A stretch of 64,000 bases of DNA from Lawsonibacter faecis (GTDB taxonomy: Bacteria > Bacillota > Clostridia > Oscillospirales > Oscillospiraceae). Below the pieces are notes generated by a model. The model did not search any database, was not told where the DNA came from, and was given only the letters and a program-made list of their open reading frames with translations. Positions 50,751 through 58,355 of this stretch are shown here, in pieces. Positions within the stretch are counted from its first letter, which is position 1, and every line of letters starts with the position of its first letter. The stretch covers positions 62,001 through 126,000 of the forward strand of contig NZ_JACOPQ010000001.1 in NCBI RefSeq assembly GCF_014287675.1, written 5' to 3'. The position numbers and the translations under genes were made by a program.

Positions 50751-51794
50751 TTAAAATTTATTGAACTGAAATCTGGGGGCCCTGCCCTCCTGGAGATATC
50801 CGTAAACCTCATCCACCGCAATGGCGGCTCCGATGGCGGCGGCCTGTCTGGAGGCGCCGCCCAGATGGGGCGTTGCGGTGACGTTTTCCAGCTCGTAGAG
50901 CCTGGAGGCCGCCTTGGGCGGCTCGTCCTCAAAGACATCCAGCCCCGCGCCGCCCAGCGCGCCGGTTTTGAGGGCGGCGTAGAGCGCGTCGTAGTCCACA
51001 AGCTGGGGCCGGGCCGTGTTGATAAGGATGGAACCCGGCTTCATCAGGGCGATCTTCTCTGCGCTGATGATGCCGGCGGTCTCCTTGGTGTACTTGGTGT
51101 GCAGAGAGATAAAGTCGCTCTGAGAAAGCACGGTGTCCAGCTCGGTAAAGACGTAGTCGGGGTATTTTGCCTTGACCTCGTCCGGTATGTAGGGGTCGTA
51201 AATCAGCACGTGGCTGCCGAAGCCGTCGTGCATAATCTTCGCCACCTTGCTGCCGATGGCGCCAAAGCCCACCAGGCCCAGCGTACAGCAGGAGAGCTCG
51301 CTGCCTACGTGCTCGTTGGCATACAGGTCGCCACGCCACTGGTTTTCGTAGCGCAGGCAGTGGTGGCTCAGGGGGATGTTGCGGCTCTGCGCCATAATGA
51401 GGCCCACAGTGAACTCCGCCACCGCGCCGGAGTTGCGGCCCGGAGCGTAAATAACCGGGATTTTCCGCTCGGTGCAGGCCGCCGTATTGACGTTCACCGG
51501 GCCGCCCCGGCCCAGGGCGATGACCTTGAGTTCCGGCGCGTTGTCCAGCACCCGCCTCGTAATGCAGCCGGTGTGGGTCAGGATGACCTCTGCGTCCGCA
51601 ACCAGGGGGAGAAGTTCCTCGTCCGTACCGGAGTATTCGGAGACCTCTTCGTTGGATTCCATGGGGACCACGGGCCACTGAAGCTGATGCTGTGCATAGG
51701 AAAATATCACGCCGCTGCCTGCAAAGCGCTTTTCCAGCGCCTCCTTCCAAATCTCATTGGTAATGAATCGGTCGCCTAAGAGCAGTACCTTCAT
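50751..51794 (-). CDS. D-2-hydroxyacid dehydrogenase family protein
   Basis: A 347-aa NAD-dependent dehydrogenase of the phosphoglycerate dehydrogenase type. The nucleotide loop is LGLVGFGAIGSKVAKIM. Catalytic positions appear as INTARPQLVDYDAL (Arg), DVFEDEPP (Glu) and ATPHLGGAS (His). AAAGGA precedes ATG 51794. It is the first gene of the long minus-strand operon running down to deoC, with about 140 bp of AT-rich upstream DNA that should hold the promoter. Confidence 0.9.
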   Translation of the reverse strand: MKVLLLGDRFITNEIWKEALEKRFAGSGVIFSYAQHQLQWPVVPMESNEEVSEYSGTDEELLPLVADAEVILTHTGCITRRVLDNAPELKVIALGRGGPVNVNTAACTERKIPVIYAPGRNSGAVAEFTVGLIMAQSRNIPLSHHCLRYENQWRGDLYANEHVGSELSCCTLGLVGFGAIGSKVAKIMHDGFGSHVLIYDPYIPDEVKAKYPDYVFTELDTVLSQSDFISLHTKYTKETAGIISAEKIALMKPGSILINTARPQLVDYDALYAALKTGALGGAGLDVFEDEPPKAASRLYELENVTATPHLGGASRQAAAIGAAIAVDEVYGYLQEGRAPRFQFNKF

Positions 51795-51936
51795 CGCAGA
51801 ACCATCCTTTGCCGTCATTTTATTGGGCACTATGTATAAAAAAATATTATGTCCGGAGCGGTTCTTTATATAGAATTATTGTGTGCTTTTTATGATAATT
51901 TTAGCGTCTTGTCTTTCCGCGCCGATGGTCGGTGCG

Positions 51937-52743
51937 TCAGAGCGGAAAGAATTCGGGGCTGCGCTTTCGGAATACCGCATAGTGTTTAAACCCCGCAGCC
52001 CGGAGGAGCACCCCGGCCTCGTCCAGATGCGAGCCGACCCATTCCGGCGCGTGGGCGTCGGACCCCACGGTCACGATCTCTCCGCCCAGCTCCCGGTAGC
52101 GGCGGAGCATCTCAAGTGTGGGCGTGGTCCGCGTCCCCATCCCGTAGCGGTGGCTGGAGGTATTCACCTCAAGCCCCTTCCCCTGGGCGATGACGGTGCG
52201 GTAAATCTCGTCCAGCACCTCACGCGCCGCGCCGCCGCCGGCCGGAGTTTTTGCGTAGCGGTCGACGAGGTTGAGATGTGCAAGCGAGTCGTAATTCTGA
52301 AACGCCCGGATACACATCAGGACATGGCTGTAATAATGCAGGCAGAGCTGTTCCGGCGCCATGGTCCTTGCCCGGCCCAGCCCGTCGAAGGTCTCGCTCC
52401 TGGTCGAGTGAAAGGCCGCAAGGAGGAAATCATAGGAATAGGCCTCCGCCGCCGCCTCGCAGGCAGGGAGGGTCGGGCCGGTCAGCACCCCCATCTCCAG
52501 CCCGCGCAGCACCTCCAGCCGCCCCGAAAACTGCCGGGCTGTGCGCTCTATGGCACTGTGATAGGCGCTGGTGGGCTGGCCTGTCCGGTGCAGAAAGTCG
52601 GGATAATCGGGGTGGTAGTGGTCGGTAAACGTGATGCCCAGCAGGCCGCGCTCCACCGCGGCTCGGGCCATCACCTCCATGGGCGCTGCGCTGTCCGTGG
52701 AGAATTCCGAGTGGATGTGGCTGTCGTACTTTAAATACATCAT
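51937..52743 (-). CDS. PHP-domain phosphoesterase (histidinol-phosphatase type)
   Basis: A 268-aa metal-dependent phosphoesterase. PHP metal ligands are visible in DSHIHSEFSTDS, ITFTDHYHPDY, LRGLEMGVL and the late TVGSDAHAPEWVG. HisK-type histidinol phosphatases have this size. No histidine genes are nearby, and its position upstream of a catabolic operon suggests another sugar phosphate. ATGATG at 52743 gives two possible starts; TATGGAGG precedes them. Confidence 0.87.
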   Translation of the reverse strand: MMYLKYDSHIHSEFSTDSAAPMEVMARAAVERGLLGITFTDHYHPDYPDFLHRTGQPTSAYHSAIERTARQFSGRLEVLRGLEMGVLTGPTLPACEAAAEAYSYDFLLAAFHSTRSETFDGLGRARTMAPEQLCLHYYSHVLMCIRAFQNYDSLAHLNLVDRYAKTPAGGGAAREVLDEIYRTVIAQGKGLEVNTSSHRYGMGTRTTPTLEMLRRYRELGGEIVTVGSDAHAPEWVGSHLDEAGVLLRAAGFKHYAVFRKRSPEFFPL

Positions 52744-52883
52744 TGAGCCTCCATACTCTGGTAAAATCGTACGGTGTTTTGGTCACTTCTATCTGAACTT
52801 CCGCCCCTGCGGGCGGGGACAATTGCAATTGGCCCCGCCGTCTGCTATACTTTGCTCAAATAAAAGCAGGAAGGGTGGTCCCT

Positions 52884-53222
52884 GTGGAACAGCTTCTGCC
52901 GCTGCTCGGCATGTTGGTATTCGTGTTGATTTTTTATCTGCTCATTGCCCGTCCCCAGCGCAGACGCGAGGAGCGGCGCGCCCTCATGCTTTCCAGCGTC
53001 AAAAAGGGCAGCGTGGTGTACGCCGGCGGCATCCGCTGCACGGTATTGGATTTTGATTCCGGCCGGGTACTGGCCGCGTCCGGCCCCTCCCGCAGCGCTC
53101 TGGAGATCGACGCCGACGCCATCGACGATGTGGAGGGCTTTGACTACAGGGCCGAGTATGAACGTCAAAAAAAGCTGCGCCGGGAACGCGCTGCCCGTGG
53201 TGGCGGCCTTGGCCGGCGGTAA
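52884..53222 (+). CDS. YajC-like protein, copy 2
   Basis: A 112-aa protein with one N-terminal membrane helix (LLPLLGMLVFVLIFYLLIARP) and a soluble domain with VKKGSVVYAGGIRCTVLDF, parallel to YajC. The C-terminus is rich in Arg and Lys. GTG 52884 is 8 nt after AGGAAGGG; the GTG at 52875 is part of that site. It differs clearly from the copy at 39072-39392. Neither copy is beside sec genes. Confidence 0.75.
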   Translation: MEQLLPLLGMLVFVLIFYLLIARPQRRREERRALMLSSVKKGSVVYAGGIRCTVLDFDSGRVLAASGPSRSALEIDADAIDDVEGFDYRAEYERQKKLRRERAARGGGLGRR

Positions 53223-53227
53223 AAGTA

Positions 53228-53259
53228 CGCGCTGCAAAACTTCTGTTTTGCAGCGCGTT
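53228..53259. terminator. Terminator between yajC-like and corrinoid protein genes
   Basis: A perfect 14-bp stem (ACGCGCTGCAAAAC and complement) with a TTCT loop, between convergent genes. T-rich sequence follows on both strands. Confidence 0.8.
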
Positions 53260-53264
53260 CATTT

Positions 53265-53900
53265 TCAGGCCAGAAGCTCCAGCGCAGTCTCTGCGGCGGT
53301 GGCGGCGTCCGGCGTGTAGCAGTCCGCGCCGATGGCGTCGCAGAAGCTCTGGGTGACGGGGGCCCCGCCCACCATAAATTTAACCTTGTCCCGCGCGCCC
53401 TTCTGGTCGAAATAGGACACCACGTTGGCCATCTCCGCCATGGTGGTGGTCAGCAGAGTGGAACAGCACACCAACTGGGCGTGGTGCTCCATAGCCGCCT
53501 CATAGAAGCGGTCGGCGGAGACGTCGGTACCCAGATCGATCATCTCGATTCCCTTGCCCTCCATCATCATGCGGACCAGATTCTTTCCGATGTCGTGGAG
53601 GTCGCCCTTCACGGTTCCGATTACCGCGGTGCCCTTGGAGCCCATGCCGCCGGCCGCCAGCAGGGGACGGATGAGGTCGATGCCTGCGTTCATCGCCCGG
53701 GCCGCCACCAGGACCTCCGGAACGAATATCTCGTTGTTCTTAAAGCGTTCGCCGATGACGCCCATGCCGGTCATCAGCGCGTCGTTCAGGATTTCAAGCG
53801 CGGGGATCTGCTCCTCCATCGCCTGCGTCACATACTGTTTTACGAGCTTTGCCCTGCCGCTCTGCATCGCCTCGCTGATCTGCTGTAAAAGTTCCTGCAT
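53265..53900 (-). CDS. Corrinoid (B12-binding) methyltransferase protein
   Basis: A 211-aa protein with an N-terminal helical cap domain (residues about 1-85, LEILNDALMTGMGVIGERF) and a Rossmann B12-binding domain. The cobalt-ligating motif is GTVKGDLHDIGKNLV (DxHxxG), followed by a serine in CCSTLLTTTM and VGGAPVTQSF. It carries a methyl group on cobalt between a substrate methyltransferase and a UroD-type partner. Two UroD proteins lie in this window, so it is a plausible shared carrier. GGGAGGA precedes the ATG. Confidence 0.93.
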   Translation of the reverse strand: MQELLQQISEAMQSGRAKLVKQYVTQAMEEQIPALEILNDALMTGMGVIGERFKNNEIFVPEVLVAARAMNAGIDLIRPLLAAGGMGSKGTAVIGTVKGDLHDIGKNLVRMMMEGKGIEMIDLGTDVSADRFYEAAMEHHAQLVCCSTLLTTTMAEMANVVSYFDQKGARDKVKFMVGGAPVTQSFCDAIGADCYTPDAATAAETALELLA

Positions 53901-54175
53901 GACGGGGTCCTCCCTTTTTCATTTACTACCAACAGGTTATATAAATTAGCCAAGTATTTCTATGAACATTGTTTTATTTTTGGTGCAATTGAGTTTTTAT
54001 CTCATAATCTAATCCGCGGCCCTTCGGACCCATTTTGGCAGACAGGCCGTCAGCCTGGACGAAAAGACCGCCGGCGCTCTGCTTTCAGAGCTCCGGCGGT
54101 TTTTTTACCGTATTTTGCGGCGGGAACGCCCCTCATATCCCCATCGGGCGCCCGCATATTCTGGAGCGTAAGGGG
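53901..54175. other. Non-coding stretch with an orphan terminator
   Basis: The left part is AT-rich and should hold the promoter of the corrinoid gene (minus strand). At 54067-54107 there is a strong plus-strand terminator: a 15-bp stem with one mismatch, a CTTT loop and seven T. No plus-strand gene precedes it. It may insulate the following recombinase gene or be a leftover of interrupted host DNA at the element boundary. Confidence 0.55.
54067..54107 (+). terminator. Orphan intrinsic terminator upstream of the recombinase
   Basis: Stem 54067-54081 with 54086-54100 (ACCGCCGG then GCTCTG and complements) and a T-run 54101-54107. No transcript that it would end is evident. Confidence 0.8.
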
Positions 54176-55723
54176 GTGTGGAAAATTCTCTGTGCGATTT
54201 ATGTACGACTGAGCAAGGAGGACGAGGATAAGCGGCAGTCCGAGTCCGAGAGTATCCAGAACCAGAAGGCTCTGCTGGTCAGCTACGCCGCGGAGCATGG
54301 CTGGGACGTCTACCGCGTCTACTGCGACGAGGACTACTCCGGGGCCGACAGCCTGCGGCCGGACTTCAACCGGATGATCGCGGCAGCCAGGGAACAGAGG
54401 TTTCAGATTGTCCTCTGCAAGAGCCAGTCCCGCTTCACCCGGGACATGGAGCTGGTGGAGAAATATCTCCACGGCCTGTTTCCCATCTGGGGTATCCGCT
54501 TTATCGCCGTGGCCGACAATGCCGACACCGGAGTCAAGGGCAATAAAAAGGCCAGGCAGATCAACGGCCTGGTAAACGAGTGGTATCTGGAAGACCTGTC
54601 CGAAAACGTCCGCATGGTCTTTGATTTGAAGCGGCGGGAGGGGCAGTACATCGGCGGATTTCCCGTCTACGGCTACCGCAAGCACCCTATGGACAAAAAC
54701 AAGCTCGTCGTCGACCCGGAGGCAGCCGGGGTGGTCCGGCAGATATTTCAGTGGTCGCTGGAGGGCCGCGGGATGCAGGAGATTGCCCGTATGCTCAACG
54801 GTCTGGGCGTGGCAAACCCCACCCGCTACAAAGCGGAGCGGGGCTGGGCCGGCAGCCGTCCCGCCGGGAACGGCCCCGGCCTGTGGAGCAAGACGACTGT
54901 CTGGCGCATCCTGCGAAACGAGATGTATACCGGCGTGATGGTGCAGGGCAGGCGGAGGAAGGTGAGCTACAAGTCCAGGGTCCTGATTGACGTGCCGCCG
55001 GACCAGTGGTACCGGGTGGAGGGCACTCACGAGGCCGTTATCTGCCGCGAGACCTTTGACGCCGTCCAGCAGGGCCTCAAGCTGCGCTCCCGGTCGGACG
55101 GCACGGGCGAGGCCCACCCGCTGTCCGGCCTTGTCAGGTGCATGGACTGCGGCGGCACCATGAGCAAGTGCTCCAACGGCAAGACCGCCTATCTGCGCTG
55201 CAAGCTGTATGCGGACAGCGGGAAAGAAAAGCGGTGTACCCGCCACTCCATCCGGCTGGACCGGCTCATCGAGCTGGTCCAGCGGCGCATCCGCTTCTAT
55301 ATCGGGTCCTATTACACACTCGGCGAGCTGGACGTCGGGCCTGAGCGCAATTCCAGGAGAGCGGCCCTGGAGCAGGAGCAGAAACATCTGGCCGCACAGG
55401 CGGAAAAGCGGGCCCTGGCCCTGAAAAACCTCTACTTGGATAAGGTATCCGGCATTCTCAGCGCGGAACAGTTTCTGGACCTTGGCGAATCCTTCCTGGA
55501 GGAGAAGCGCCGTCTGGAAGAGCGGCTGGCCCGTATCGGCGGCGAACTGGCCGGTACAGAGGATACCGGGCGCCCGTCCGACCTGGCGGAACGCGCCCGC
55601 AGGCTTTTACACCCGGAGGCCATTCCGCGGGATTTGGTCGTCCTCCTGGTGGAAAAAATCGAAATCGGTGAGAAATATCCGGACGCCGGGCGGCAAGAAA
55701 TCAAAATTACCTGGAGATTTTGA
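54176..55723 (+). CDS. Large serine recombinase 1
   Basis: About 515 aa. The resolvase domain starts at once (AIYVRLSKEDEDKRQ, serine at the end of ESESIQNQK, and YCDEDYSGADSLRPDFNRM, LCKSQSRFTRD). A recombinase domain (GFPVYGYRKHP) and a zinc ribbon (VRCMDCGGTM, then CKLYADSGKEKRC) follow, then a coiled region. This matches TndX-type integrases of Clostridial conjugative and mobilisable elements. GTG 54176 is the likely start, by comparison with the second recombinase. It faces recombinase 2 tail to tail and is about half identical to it. Confidence 0.92.
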   Translation: MWKILCAIYVRLSKEDEDKRQSESESIQNQKALLVSYAAEHGWDVYRVYCDEDYSGADSLRPDFNRMIAAAREQRFQIVLCKSQSRFTRDMELVEKYLHGLFPIWGIRFIAVADNADTGVKGNKKARQINGLVNEWYLEDLSENVRMVFDLKRREGQYIGGFPVYGYRKHPMDKNKLVVDPEAAGVVRQIFQWSLEGRGMQEIARMLNGLGVANPTRYKAERGWAGSRPAGNGPGLWSKTTVWRILRNEMYTGVMVQGRRRKVSYKSRVLIDVPPDQWYRVEGTHEAVICRETFDAVQQGLKLRSRSDGTGEAHPLSGLVRCMDCGGTMSKCSNGKTAYLRCKLYADSGKEKRCTRHSIRLDRLIELVQRRIRFYIGSYYTLGELDVGPERNSRRAALEQEQKHLAAQAEKRALALKNLYLDKVSGILSAEQFLDLGESFLEEKRRLEERLARIGGELAGTEDTGRPSDLAERARRLLHPEAIPRDLVVLLVEKIEIGEKYPDAGRQEIKITWRF

Positions 55724-55823
55724 CAAGAGGCCGTTTAAGGCTTTCTCTGCCAACTTTTTTCAAAAAAAGTAGTGTCCTGTGGTTGCAGCGCCCCACGTGT
55801 GGGTAACGCAAACACACAAAACG

Positions 55824-57380
55824 CTAAATCAACCAGTTGATTTTGATAGGCTGTACGCCCGTTTTTGGGTTGCGCTCGCCTACCTCGATAGAGTCGATGA
55901 AATCGTCCGCCAGCTCCCGGGAGAGGATATTTACGTCGAGCCAACGCGCCAGCTTTTCCTGGATGGCTTCCTGGTCGTTCTCCTTGGGTCCCGTCTTCTC
56001 CAGCTCTTCCGTCAGCACGGCCAGTCTCTTCTGGAGGCTGGCCTTTTCCGTTAAATAGCCCCGGTTGAACCCGGTAAACTGTTCATCGTCCAGCAGACCC
56101 TTGGATTTGTCTAAGTAGAGGTCCCGCATGGCCTTGCTGCGGCGCTCTACCTCTAAGGTTAGGGTGGCGATCTCCCGCTTCATGGCCTCCTGCTTTTGTG
56201 CGTTGCGATCATCCGCTACCAGCTTTTCTGCGGCGCTACGGTCATAATATGTCTCAATGTACTGCCGCAGCAGCTTCATCACTTCGTCCTCCAGCGCGTC
56301 CAGCCGGACGGAGTGGTTGCTGCACCGCCGCTTGTCGGTGGCGTAGAGCTTACAGCGCAGGTAAGAGCGACGCTCCCCCTTGTAGGTGCTGGAGACCTTG
56401 ACCATCGTGCTCCCGCAGTCCATGCACCGAACCTTGCCCGCCAGGGCGTGCACCTCACCGGTGCCGGAGCTGCGCGTCCGCCCTTCCAACATACGGGCCA
56501 CGCGGTCAAAGGTCTCCCGGTCGATGATGGCCTCGTGGGTGTCGCGCACGATGATCCAGTCCGCTTGCGGCACGGGGGCGACATACTTGGACTTGTAGCT
56601 CACCTTTTTCCTGCGCCCCTGCACCATGTCGCCGACATACATCGGCTCCTTCAGAATGCGTCCCACCGTGGTCCGGTTCCAGAGACCGTAGTCGTTGACC
56701 TGGGCGGCGTTTGTGTACCCCAGCCCCTTCATCTGCTTGTAGCGGGTGGGGTTGAGGATGCCCTCCTCATTCAAGAGATAAGCAATGTGCTGTTTTCCGT
56801 TCCCTTCCAGGTACAGCGCAAAGATATGCCGTACCACCTCGGCGGCCTCCGGGTCGATGATCAGCTTGTTTTTGTTCTGCGGGTCTTTCTGATAGCCGTA
56901 GGGGGCAAATCCGCCGATATACTGCCCGGCCCGGCGCTTGTAGTCAAAGACCGTGCGGATGTTCTCGGACAGATCCTCTAAGTACCACTCATTGATAAGG
57001 CCGTTGATTTGACGGGCTTTTTTGTTGCCCTTGATGTCGGTGTCCACATTGTCCACCACAGCCACAAAACGGATGCCCCAGAGTGGGAACAGTCCATGGA
57101 TGTACTTCTCCACCAGCTCCATGTCACGGGTGAAGCGGGACTGGGTTTTGACCAGAATGATATTAAATTTGCCCTGCTGGGCGTCTGCGATGAGCTGCTG
57201 AAAGGCGGGCCGCTCCCGGTCCACGCCGGAATAGTCCTCGTCGCAGAAGATGTTGTAAATATCCCACCCTTTCTCCACCGCATATTTGACCAATAAGGAC
57301 TTCTGGTTCTGGATGCTCTCGGACTCGAGATGCTTATCCTCGTCCTCCTTGCTCAGGCGGCAGTAGATTGCGGCAATCAA
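55824..57380 (-). CDS. Large serine recombinase 2
   Basis: A 518-aa paralogue of recombinase 1. The catalytic domain has AAIYCRLSKEDEDKH, SESIQNQKSLL, FCDEDYSGVDRERPAF and VKTQSRFTRDMELVE. The zinc ribbon is VRCMDCGSTMVK and CKLYATDKRRC; a coiled coil follows with many Lys/Glu. TTG 57380 has GAGGAGG 7 nt upstream. A 39-aa gene lies just upstream on the same strand. It probably moves the element that lies to its right, including the AT-rich island and the parB-like gene. Confidence 0.93.
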   Translation of the reverse strand: MIAAIYCRLSKEDEDKHLESESIQNQKSLLVKYAVEKGWDIYNIFCDEDYSGVDRERPAFQQLIADAQQGKFNIILVKTQSRFTRDMELVEKYIHGLFPLWGIRFVAVVDNVDTDIKGNKKARQINGLINEWYLEDLSENIRTVFDYKRRAGQYIGGFAPYGYQKDPQNKNKLIIDPEAAEVVRHIFALYLEGNGKQHIAYLLNEEGILNPTRYKQMKGLGYTNAAQVNDYGLWNRTTVGRILKEPMYVGDMVQGRRKKVSYKSKYVAPVPQADWIIVRDTHEAIIDRETFDRVARMLEGRTRSSGTGEVHALAGKVRCMDCGSTMVKVSSTYKGERRSYLRCKLYATDKRRCSNHSVRLDALEDEVMKLLRQYIETYYDRSAAEKLVADDRNAQKQEAMKREIATLTLEVERRSKAMRDLYLDKSKGLLDDEQFTGFNRGYLTEKASLQKRLAVLTEELEKTGPKENDQEAIQEKLARWLDVNILSRELADDFIDSIEVGERNPKTGVQPIKINWLI

Positions 57381-57462
57381 TCGCTACACCTCCTCGCAAG
57401 GCATAGCTGCTCGTCTCTATTATAGCCGATTTGATGTTCTAACGCTATAGAGAGATGGGCGG

Positions 57463-57582
57463 CTACGCGTTTTCCATCCGCCGCTTCAAATACCGGTCGA
57501 TCTTCTCCTGTACCAGCTCCCGCCGCACCTCTTCGCTGGCCGAGCGGAACGACTGCGTGACCTCGAATACGGTCTGTTTCAT
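57463..57582 (-). CDS. Small recombinase-associated protein
   Basis: A 39-aa product (MKQTVFEVTQSFRSA at the start, then EEVRRELVQEKIDRYLKRR), strongly charged and predicted helical. GGAGGCTCCT precedes the ATG. It lies 82 nt upstream of the recombinase 2 start on the same strand and has a homologue at 36446-36580. It is too short for a standalone DNA-binding fold but could be a recombination directionality or accessory peptide. The function is unknown. Confidence 0.75.
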   Translation of the reverse strand: MKQTVFEVTQSFRSASEEVRRELVQEKIDRYLKRRMENA

Positions 57583-57616
57583 AAGGAGCCTCCTTCATCA
57601 AAAATGGGCAAAGAAA

Positions 57617-57643
57617 TACCGGGCAGGAATTTCCCGTCCGGTA
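57617..57643 (-). other. Hairpin upstream of the small recombinase-associated gene
   Basis: Imperfect 13-bp arms (TACCGGGCAGGAA, TTCCCGTCCGGTA). A close relative (TAATACCGGACGGG type) lies upstream of the homologous small gene at 36395-36426, so the hairpin and the small gene seem to travel together. Confidence 0.5.
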
Positions 57644-57891
57644 GAGGATATGTGCGAGAGGTTCTCAAATATAAGCTTGCTTGCTCGATTTTCTTTTGTT
57701 TCTTATGTGTCTTTACAGGACAAAACACTGCTGAATCTTAACACTCACTACTACTGCAATAGTGTTTTGTCATGTTCAACAAAGTGCAAAAGCAGTATTT
57801 CAAAAATAGTCTATATTTAGTTGCAAATTTTTGCATTTTGTTGTACTATTATACTATAAATTGGGCTATGCCTTGAATCTGGTGAGAAACT
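57644..57891. promoter_or_regulatory. AT-rich boundary region with promoter of the Vsr-methyltransferase-helicase genes
   Basis: Composition changes sharply here from GC-rich to AT-rich. TTGCAT (57831-57836) and TATAAA (57855-57860) are 18 bp apart, upstream of the vsr ATG at 57892. A perfect palindrome TGCAAA-TT-TTTGCA (57822-57835) overlaps the -35 and could be an operator. No gene is seen in the rest of the stretch. Confidence 0.5.
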
Positions 57892-58317
57892 ATGGATGTA
57901 CATGATAAGAAAACTCGGAGTTATAATATGTCATGTATCCATAGTAGAGATACAAAACCAGAAACGATTGTTCGAAAGTACATATTCAAATTAGGATTCC
58001 GATTTAAGAAGAACGACAAGTCACTTCCCGGAACTCCAGATATTGTATTACCTAAGTATAAAACTTGTATTTTTATAAATGGATGCTTTTGGCATCGACA
58101 TACAAATTGTAAATACTTTAGCTGGCCAAAAACTAATGTAGAATTTTGGAAAGTAAAAATTTGCGAAAATGTTAAACGAGATAATCGAAATTACAATCTG
58201 CTTATGGATTTAGGTTGGAAAATAATTATTATTTGGACATGCCAATTAAGGCCTGAACAGCGAGATAATACTTTACAAAATTTGGTTCGCGAGTTAAGGA
58301 ATAATATTAGTACTTAA
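57892..58317 (+). CDS. vsr: Very-short-patch mismatch repair endonuclease (Vsr)
   Basis: A 141-aa nuclease of normal Vsr length. Conserved motifs are IHSRDTKPE near the start, LPGTPDIVLP with the catalytic aspartate, FINGCFWHRH with histidine ligands, and the zinc/fold motif around CKYFSWPKTN. Vsr nicks T:G mismatches made by deamination of 5-methylcytosine. It is followed 38 nt later by a C5-cytosine methyltransferase, its usual partner. Very AT-rich codons contrast with the flanking genes, indicating transfer. Confidence 0.95.
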   Translation: MDVHDKKTRSYNMSCIHSRDTKPETIVRKYIFKLGFRFKKNDKSLPGTPDIVLPKYKTCIFINGCFWHRHTNCKYFSWPKTNVEFWKVKICENVKRDNRNYNLLMDLGWKIIIIWTCQLRPEQRDNTLQNLVRELRNNIST

Positions 58318-58355
58318 AGGTATAAATTTACTTCCCAATTTTAGGATGTGATTAT

